A stretch of 64,000 nt of DNA. Source: Cephalopachus bancanus. Taxonomy: Eukaryota > Chordata > Mammalia > Primates > Tarsiidae. The translations under genes and the position numbers were made by a program. Each line of letters opens with the position of its first letter. Position 1 is the stretch's first letter. The notes beneath the pieces are model-generated. The model was not told the origin of the DNA, did not search any database, and saw nothing but the letters and a program-made list of their open reading frames with translations. This document shows positions 55,800-64,000 of the stretch, in pieces. Where the stretch lies: the NCBI GenBank assembly GCA_027257055.1, contig JAPVLO010000162.1, positions 1,736,001-1,800,000 on the forward strand. Reading direction: 5' to 3'.

Positions 55800-56992
55800 T
55801 GCAAATGTGTAGGTTTTATAATGTCATCTATTTGAATGTCAAATATTTTGACCTTAATAGGTCCCTGATTTTCTGGAATTTGTTCTGGTTCTCTTTTCTG
55901 AATCAATTTATCCATTAAGTGTTTATATCATAAAACCTGTGAGCCTACATGCAATATTCCAGTTTGACAAAGTAGTGAAGTCACAGCAGGATACATTAAT
56001 TGTAGGGTCGTGCAGATGGCAAAACAGGATCAAGATGGAGTAATGTTATTCTGAATGTCATTGTGCTTGTCATCTGCTTTGATGATGCTGCATGATTTAC
56101 TGGTCCCATGGAATCTTTTGTTGAATGGGATCATTTTCATTTATTTGAGATTATGATTCAATATAATGTATCATTTGTTGATGTTCGCTGGTTGTTACTG
56201 TCCCATGGGACCTTTGAAGATGAAGAACAAGCTTGCTGCAGAAGCCCTAATAAATTTTAGAGGAGTTATCCAAAGCATGTGTTCTCTCCCTTCCCCAGGT
56301 TAGCAAATTCACTGCAGTTGAGCTGACCTATGAACACCAGCACTGTTTTTTTTTTTAATGGTATGCTCATAGACTTGGAGGGATTTGAATGGCTCTAGAT
56401 TTAACTATAGGCTGCTGTTTCTTGGCATGGCATGTATTCGTTTAAAAATAAAATGAGGCCTCATTATCTTACAACTAGGTCTAAGGGAGTTTTTTTTTTT
56501 TTTGCAGGAATTAATTGTTGTTAGCGTCATCATCATTATTAATGACAAACTCCTTTAGTTTTATTTCTGTTTCTCTGTTATCAGAGAAAAATTGGTAGCT
56601 GAACCAGAAGTAAGCCCTATGATTTTCTCCTTTTCTTCACTTTCAATTGAGACTGCTGGGCTAGCCCCACGAGGGTACTAGTGGTTGATAACTAATTTTT
56701 GATAAGTTACTATTTGATGAAAAGGAGAGACGCTTGAGAGCAAGAAGTCAGTCTGTCAAAAGGCAGTGGAGACATCCCTGCCATTTTGCAAATAATGCCA
56801 ATGATGTTTTCTTGGTGATGTAAGAAGCAATGTTTTAGGTACACAGGCATCAACATTAACCAGAAAACCCCCCTGAGCCATCATTAACGTGTCTTCTCTC
56901 TGGCTCAGAACATAAAGGACTGAGAGAACAGTGTCTGTCACTGTGACTTGCCGTAGACTTACATGGGGACACCCATCAATTTTGTGACCCAC
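55800..56992. other. Repeat-free AT-rich block, candidate conserved non-coding element
   Basis: About 1.2 kb with no transposon signature. Contains ATGATTTA/TGATTTACT-like and ATTATGATTCA text around 56080-56180 that looks like preserved enhancer DNA. Function is inferred only. Confidence 0.2.
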
Positions 56993-57004
56993 CAGAGCAA
57001 TCTT

Positions 57005-57169
57005 TTTTTTGTGTGTGTGTGAGTTGGAGTCTCACTCAGTTGCCCAGACTGGAGTACAGTGGACACTCCCGGCCACCGCAGCCTTGACCTGCTGGGCTCT
57101 GGCGATCCTTCCACCTCAGCCTTCCAAGTAGCTGGAACTACAGGCGCGTGCTACCACCCTGGCTGGCAT
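57005..57169 (-). repeat. Free Alu right monomer with its own duplication
   Basis: Only the right arm is present, from T-tract and GAGTTGGAGTCTCACTCAG to the point where the right arm starts in a dimer. Flanked by identical CAGAGCAATCTT (56993-57004 and 57170-57181). Confidence 0.92.
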
Positions 57170-57181
57170 CAGAGCAATCTT

Positions 57182-57462
57182 AAGGACGATGAGAAAGTCA
57201 TGGCCCAGAGTTTAGCTGGATTATAGACAGGAAATATTTGTGTGTTCAGGAACAACTGAACGACTATATCAAACCTTACTGGACATTAATTTTTCTGAGA
57301 AATCAGACAACTGGCAGAAGATGGAAAAAAAGTTTGAGTATACACGGTTGTACCAGAGATGTTTGTGCAGCATGACAAGAAGACTTCTTCCATGTTTTCT
57401 TATTATGTTAAGTTTTGTGTTATGTCAACTTAAGATATGATGCTATGTTCATTACCATTTTG
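57182..57462. other. Unassigned non-coding sequence
   Basis: A 66-codon frame at 57240-57440 has no recognisable product. Confidence 0.3.
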
Positions 57463-57690
57463 TAATATATAAGAATTAAATATATTTAATTTATAAGTCA
57501 TATATGTATAATTTATATATTATGCATATAATTGTATTTTAAAAATTATAAATATATTATATAATAAATATATTTTATTTATAAATAATTGTATTACTTA
57601 TATATGTATGAACTTATAATTTCTATATTTACTTTATAATTCATAAATTAATATAGTCAATTCATACATACATATATTTAATTAATACAT
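57463..57690. repeat. AT-rich low-complexity region
   Basis: About 230 bases of nearly pure A/T with TATA/ATATAT and TTTATAA motifs, able to form many small hairpins. Confidence 0.85.
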
Positions 57691-57734
57691 TCTCTGAGCT
57701 GCCCAATAGAATCTCTTCTACTGGACAGCTCATA

Positions 57735-57975
57735 GAATTTCAGGCCAGAAGGGGCCTTTGAGATAATGGCTGCAATTATGGAATGTTCACTCCCTGCTAG
57801 GGACCCCAATTAGTGCTATGTAGATTGTTTCATTCTCCACAATCTGGGAGGTGGGTATAATTAACCCTCACTTTACAGGGAGGATAAATGAGGCTGACAA
57901 GGTTAAATAACACGACCTAAGTCTCCCAGCTGGAAGGGTTGGGATGAAAATAGTCACCCTGATTACTCCAGTGTG
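57735..57975 (-). repeat. MIR SINE
   Basis: 'cctcactttacagggaggat' and 'ggttaaataacacgacctaa' are antisense MIR. Confidence 0.75.
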
Positions 57976-58065
57976 TGTGCTTAATGTCTGGATTATGACT
58001 CCCTTGAATGAATACTTGAGAAAAGAAAACTTAGGTCGAAGCTAATATACCTAAGTGAGCTTCTA

Positions 58066-58102
58066 AATTCAGAAAATCAACGCACTGCTGATTTTCTGAA
58101 TT
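58066..58102. repeat. Perfect 14-bp inverted repeat with 9-base loop
   Basis: AATTCAGAAAATCA (58066-58079) and its exact reverse complement TGATTTTCTGAATT (58089-58102), spacer ACGCACTGC. It lies outside any repeat I recognise. Confidence 0.95.
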
Positions 58103-58289
58103 AAAAAGGGAAAAAGGGCGGTGGGGGTGGGGGGGTGGGAGAAGGCCATCACCCTGGCACTCTGGAAGAAAACTCTATTCTCTCCTGGGTTTAGGATCCT
58201 TCATCTCCCATCTGTATCTCTGGAAACTCCTTCACTGATCAGAGCACAAATCTCTTTCTATCTGCCAATTAGCATTTACAAAGAAATAG

Positions 58290-59087
58290 CGTCTTTACTG
58301 AGGTATAATTTACATACCATAATGTTCCCTCTTTTAAAGTATACAATTCAGTTATTTTAAGTGTATTCACAGAGTTTTACAACCATTACCACTTTCTAAT
58401 TTCGGAATATCTTAATCACCCCTACCCATCAGTCACTTCCCATTACTCTGCTTCTCCAGTCCCTGGAAACTACTAATTTACTTTCTGTCTCTACGGATTT
58501 GCCTATTCTGGATGTTTTATATAAACAGTATCACACAATTTGCAGCTTTTTGTGTCTGGCTTCTTTCACTCAGTGCAATGCTTTCAAGGTTCATGTATGT
58601 TGCAGCATGAATCAGTTGTTTTTTAAAGCTAAATAATATTCCATTGTATGAATATACCACATTTTTTAAAATCCATTCATCAATGGACGTTTGGAGTGTT
58701 TCTACTTTTTGGCTATCAGAATAATGGTGCTGTGAGCATTCTTGTGCAAGTTTTTGTGTGGTTGTGTGTTTTCAAATGTTTTTGTATGTGTACCTAGGAT
58801 TTGGAATGGCTGGGTTATAGGCTGACTCTCTGTTTAGCTTCCCGTGGAGCTGCCAAAATGACTTCCACAGCAGCTGTACCTTTGTACATTCCCACCAGAA
58901 ATGTATGAGGGTTCCTATTTTTCCACATCCTTGCCAATGCTCCTTATTGTCTGTCTTACTGATTATAGGCATCCCAGTGGGTGTGAAGTGGTTTACATAG
59001 TAGTTTTGATGTGCATTGTCCTAGTGACTAAAAATGTTGAACATCTTTTCACGTGCTTTTGTATATCATTTTTGGAGCTATATCTAA
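58290..59087 (-). mobile_element. Old L1M 3' part, first segment
   Basis: 'gaggtataatttacatacca' to 'atcttttcacgtgcttttgt' are the antisense 3' end and ORF2 end of an old L1. It continues at 59811. Confidence 0.8.
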
Positions 59088-59098
59088 TCAAATGCCCT

Positions 59099-59799
59099 CT
59101 TCTTTTTGACCTTTTATTTTTTCTTTATTTTAAAGATGTGGGGTACAATTCAGGATTAGGTATACAAATGTTCATTGTGCAAGTCCCTTTGTTGATGAGG
59201 TGTGCCCCTCACTCCCCTGGCAGTTTCCCTCAACTGCCAATCCCCCACCCCCCTGTTCTCTGCCAGTTTCTTACTACTGCCGATCCCTTTCTTATAGCAT
59301 TATGATAATTGCTCAAGGTCCGCTTTTGAGTGAGAACATATGGTACTCTGATCTTTGTTTCTGTGATAGATCACTGAGAATGGTAGACTAAATCCATCTA
59401 AGTTGCTGCGAAGTCCATGTTTGTCCTTCTTTATGACTGCAAAATATTCCATTGTGCATATGTGCCACATTTTAAAAAATCCTGTCCAGCTTCAATGGGC
59501 AGCATAGTTGGTTCCATGTTTTTGCTATTTTGCATAGAGCTGCAACAAACATGAGTGTGCAGGTATCTTTTTGGTAGAATGACTTGAGTTCTTCCGGGTA
59601 TATTCCCAATAGGGGGATTGCTAGGTCATATGGAAAGCCAATTTCCTGTTCTTTCAGAAATTGCCACACTGACTCCCAAAGAGATTGCACTAGTTTGCGT
59701 TTCCACCAGCAGTGTAGAAGTGTTCCTTTTTCTCCACATACTCACCAGCATCTGTTCTTGTTTGTTTTATTAATGATGGCCATTCTTACTGAGGTTAGG
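59099..59799 (-). mobile_element. Younger L1 3' end nested in the older L1
   Basis: Antisense, from 'aaagatgtggggtacaattc' to ORF2 text. Flanked by exact TCAAATGCCCT (59088-59098 and 59800-59810). Same 3' end family as the 10.4-, 34.4- and 46.7-kb copies. Confidence 0.92.
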
Positions 59800-59810
59800 T
59801 CAAATGCCCT

Positions 59811-60140
59811 TTTTTAATTGGGTTAAGTTGTTAGAGTTCTTTATATGTTCTGGATACTAGACTCTTATCAGTTGTATGACTTGCTAATATTTCTATTCCA
59901 TGAGTTGTCTTTTCATTTTCTTGATGGTTTCCTTTAAAACACCAGGCTTTCAATGTTGATGAAGTTCAGTTTACCTATTTTTGTCTTTTGTCACTTGTAT
60001 TTTTTTAAAGTCATATCTAAGAAAATATTACCTAGTCTAAGTTTTCAAAGATTTATTAGTTTTGCAGTTTCAGTTCTTCTGTTTAGGTTTATATTTCATT
60101 TTGAGTTAATTATTGTATATGGTATGAGGTAATGAGAATT
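59811..60140 (-). mobile_element. Old L1M, second segment
   Basis: 'agttctttatatgttctgga', 'cttgatggtttcctttaaaa' and 'attgtatatggtatgagg' continue the older L1 upstream into ORF2. Confidence 0.75.
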
Positions 60141-61940
60141 TACCCCATGCAAATTTATAGGTGTTCATCAAGTTGGCAGATATCATTTGATTACTAAATT
60201 GATGTATATTGAGCAATATAGTCAATTACTTGCAATTATATTAAGCTGTTAATCTAATTGTGGAAAAATATTAGAATTTTGGCTCCAAATTTAAGATAGA
60301 TTCTGGTCCTGTTTTTTCTAACTTTAATTTTCCTAAAACTAATAGTAGTAAATGTTCTATGAGCCTTTGATTCACATCTATGAAGCCATTATAATGAAAG
60401 TGGGAAGTAATTTTATATTAAAGCGTTTTTGCTAACTAATAGGGAAAAATACAATTCAGAAGCCACAGAAGTAAAATATAACTTTAATTATCATCTAAAG
60501 AAGGTAAAGTTTAAAACCAGAGTCCACCAGTCTAGTTCTTGCATTAAAACAGGCAACTGAAATCACGAATTAAGTACTTGTATATTAAGTATTTAAGTGC
60601 ACTGCAGTTCTGTCCATTGGCCAACTGCTAAGAAAGAGGTAGACGGGATCTGGAGGGAAGGATGAGGTAAAATGAAGACAGGATAGTCAGGAAAGTCAGC
60701 CAGATGGCAGTTCACATGGTTTGGGAGACAAAGGGGAAAGAGTGACAGGGACTCGGGGGCTGTGGACCTACCCCAACGCGTGGCACTTGATAACAATGTG
60801 TACACATTCCCGTGCTGTTCAAAATACAAAGGCAGACAGAATACAGAGGAAAGAAAGAGACTGCAGTAACGTAGGAATTACACATGGTGGTGGAAAGCCA
60901 AGTTTCATGAAGTAATACGCATTTAAAGATACTGTGATTAAGTCATTTAAAGGAGGGTTCCCTTTATACAATCAAAAGCATAGTTAAAGATATACTGTCT
61001 TGGTCCTGCCATGATGGGTAGAGTGATATTAAAAGCCAGATTCAGCTCCACACCACAGCTTTATCCAGGGAGAGTCTCTCTCTTGCATCATGGCTAAACT
61101 GCAGTGCAGAGGAGGGAATTTCTTCTAGTTTTTAGGCATCATAGTTGTATATTATTCTGCTTATTTATTTCATGTAAGCTTAGCACATCAGGAACTTAGG
61201 ATCATATACTTTAAAAATCCCTTTTTAATTTTTTGCTTTTGAGAAACTCAGTTATAATACACTTCAGCAGGCAAAAGATTCTAGATCTTCCACATATGTG
61301 TAGCATTAAACATGTAATATTACTATTGCAAACACGAATCCAGATTGTAAATTTACTAGAATTCAGTTGCACTGAATTGGCATGGGCTACAGTCTCTGCA
61401 ATTTGATAAAGGGGTTTGAAATGATTAAAACAAAATGTTGATAAATACCCTACAATGTGAGACTCTCTCAGTATGCGACAAGTTTTTAATTTAAGAACAT
61501 CACATTCTTTTGTATCAAGTCCTTCGATAATATTAATTTTCAAGAACATTAAATTCTGTCTAGTGTACTGAAGCTGATAATTATAATGCATAAAAATAGC
61601 TGAATAACCAGGGTAGTGCCAATTATTCTGTCACTCATTAGTAATCAATTATTTTTGTGCAGTACAATATAGATGATGCCTGCACACAAAGTAATAATGT
61701 ACAGCACATAAATGAAAAATAATTTTTCAAAAGCAGGGTGAAGCATGTCTGAAAGCTTTAACACATTTACTTGAGAACTAGGCTTTGTCTCTCTGAGGCA
61801 GCCTAAATTGGATGATTTGAAGATCTTTTGGTCCTGAGCTGGCCTGTGTGTCAGCATCCCAGGAATGTGGGATGCACTGCTTCTGTGTGGTCAAGACAAC
61901 TCATGACAACTGGGCAGACCAGATGCCAGACATTGATGTA
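60141..61940. other. Repeat-free block, candidate conserved non-coding sequence
   Basis: About 1.8 kb without a transposon signature, AT-rich. 61200-61700 has the smooth, simple-repeat-free texture typical of conserved enhancers. The 126-codon minus-strand frame (61211-61591) is unrecognised. Confidence 0.2.
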
Positions 61941-61943
61941 GAG

Positions 61944-63094
61944 CAGGAATCCCCAACCCCTGGGCCAAGGACCAGTCTGGTACCAGTCTGTGGTCTGTTA
62001 GGAACTGAACTGCACAGAAGGAGGTAAGCAATGGACAAGGAGTGGAGCTTCATCTGTATTTGCTCCCCATCACTTGCATTACTGCCTGAGCTCCTTCTTC
62101 TGTCAGATCAGCTGTGGCATTAGATTCTCATAGGAGTGTGAACCCTATTGGGAACTGTGCATGTGAGGGATCTGGGTTGTGCATTCCTTATGAGAATCCA
62201 GTGTCTGGTGACCTGAGGTAGAGCTGAGGTGGTGATGCTAGCTCTGACGAGTAGCCACAAATACAGATGAACATTAACAGTGAGGTTTGACTGCACAGAG
62301 ACCATAATAAATCAAATGTTTGCAGACTCATATTAAAACCCTATTGGCCAGGCTCGATGGCTCAACCTGTAATCCCACACTTTGGGAGGCCGAGGTGAGT
62401 GGATTGCCTGAGCCCGCGGGTTCGAGACCCTCCTAGGTAACTTGGTGAGACCTCATCTCTACAATAAATCAAAAAATTAGCCGGGCATGGCAGCGCATGC
62501 CTGTAGTTCCAGCTACTTGGAAGGCTGAGGCAGAAGGATCACCTGAGCCCAGCAGGTCGAGGCTGCGGTGGCCGGGAGCGTGCCACTGCACTCCAGTCTG
62601 GGCGACAGAGTAAGACTCCAACTCAAACCCCCCCAAACCGAAAAAACAAAGAAACAACCAAAAAACCCCATCAGTGAGTGGCAAGTGAGTGGATGTACTT
62701 CAATTGTACAGCTACATCTGGTGGAAGGCTTTAAGTCAGAATATGACACTTATTTTAGTCCACGCGTGGCCTGCCCACTATTTTATTTACCACTTCTGTC
62801 CACACCTCTTTCCCATACTGAGTATGTGTGTCAGTCACAGTTTCGGTAAGTCCACAAGTTGAATATAGCCAAAATGAGTAAAAAATAAACATCACTAGAG
62901 AGCTTCTTTGAAGCATTATGGTGAGTTGTATATTTATTTTATTATATATTACAATGTAATAATAATAGAAATAAAGTTCACAATAAATGTAATGTACTTG
63001 AATCATCCCCAAACCACCCCCTTCACCCCAGGTTCAAGGAAAACTTATCTTCCACGAAACTGGTTCCTGATGCTAAAGAGGGTGAAAACTGCTG
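61944..63094 (-). mobile_element. Charlie1/MER1-type hAT element, split by Alu
   Basis: Left CAGGAATCCCCAACCCCTGG and right 'aaagagggtgaaaactgctg' are the terminal repeats, antisense. The internal 'cattagattctcataggagt' pair is the MER1 hallmark. 62700-62880 holds residual transposase-like text. The 8-bp flanks ATGTAGAG and GTGTGGAG agree at six of eight positions, as expected for an aged hAT duplication. Confidence 0.8.
62343..62632 (+). repeat. Dimeric Alu, young lineage-specific type, inside hAT element
   Basis: GGCTCGATGGCTCAACCTG start, GCGGGTTCGAGACCC in the B-box region near 62416-62430, arm end AAGACTCCAACTC, then a C/A-rich CCCCCCCAAACC tail that replaces the usual poly-A. Confidence 0.93.
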
Positions 63095-63397
63095 GTGTGG
63101 AGAGTTTGATGGACCACAGAGAATAGTGGGTTCCAGTGGTGATAACAGTGGCTGTATTGGGAACAGACTGCACAACACCAGAATTTCCTTACTGCTTCCC
63201 AGTAGCCACTTAACAAAGACAGGAGAGTCCTCTCTAAGGCTGATCCCCGGCGCCTCTTCTTCTGCTATGTCCTAGTATATTTACCAAACCCCTTGTTTTT
63301 GGAAACCCATAGCAAGGAGACTTTCAGATATCTCAAATACAGCCCCGTTCCTCAGTGGTAGGCTATTTTAAGAAAAAGCTCAGGAAAAAGGTGATAA
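63095..63397. other. Unassigned non-coding sequence
   Basis: Nothing recognised. Confidence 0.35.
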
Positions 63398-63403
63398 AAT
63401 TCA

Positions 63404-64000
<597 letters not shown>

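Noticed and set aside
57463..57690. AT-rich stretch as a replication origin or mitochondrial insert
   Set aside because: No mitochondrial gene text and no origin signature; low-complexity DNA only.

Overview
The window is nuclear DNA from a primate. It is packed with dimeric Alu elements, both arms present, in every state of decay, plus MIR, L2, several ages of L1, MLT-type LTRs, ERVL-like remnants and mariner, Tigger and hAT transposons. No AluS- or AluY-type copies are visible, and neither the lemur-type nor the galago/loris-type Alu hallmarks are present. The youngest copies instead share their own hallmarks: an arm end that reads GAGTTGGAGTCTCACTCTG on the opposite strand, an A-box region TGGCTCAGCCTG, and a B-box region GGGTTCGAGACCCGCC. 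By elimination this points to a tarsier lineage. That is an inference from repeats only, since no species-diagnostic gene is present.

No intact protein-coding gene can be supported. The two gene-derived features are processed retrocopies. One is a 5' fragment of BMAL2/ARNTL2 (9378-10384, minus) with 11-bp target-site duplications, a 5'UTR, the bHLH region and the start of PAS-A, an in-frame 93-nt antisense Alu segment that looks like a spliced exon, and its own AATAAA plus A-tail. The other is a TMEM230 retrocopy (37897-39033, plus) with 10-bp duplications, split by a later Alu.

Layout: 1-4700 holds MIR, Alu, L2 and an L1 3' end. 4747-7115 is a DNA transposon carrying four Alus, and a mariner relic follows at 7.8 kb. 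About 8.5-14 kb is one ancient L1M-like element shredded by Alus, the ARNTL2 retrocopy and a younger L1. 14-34 kb has Alus, MIR, a Tigger element, MLT1-type LTRs, a trimeric Alu, a second mariner copy and a hAT element with a transposase tail. 35.5-41.1 kb is an antisense ERVL-like pol relic into which MER1, the TMEM230 retrocopy, a mariner copy and an L1 were inserted. 42.5-46.3 kb is the largest repeat-poor, GC-variable segment and the best candidate for regulatory DNA or an unrecognised non-coding first exon. 46.6-60.1 kb has several L1 3' ends, Alus and a fourth mariner copy split by an Alu. 60.1-61.9 kb is repeat-poor. 61.9-63.1 kb is a MER1/Charlie1-type hAT element split by an Alu.

The parts do not form a pathway. 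They are mostly a stratigraphic record of insertions. The most unusual points are the tRNA-like promoter features shared by the lineage-specific Alus, the Alu exon preserved in the ARNTL2 retrocopy, and a trimeric Alu mobilised as one unit. Repeat family names were assigned by recognition without a database search, so names are less certain than boundaries and orientation.
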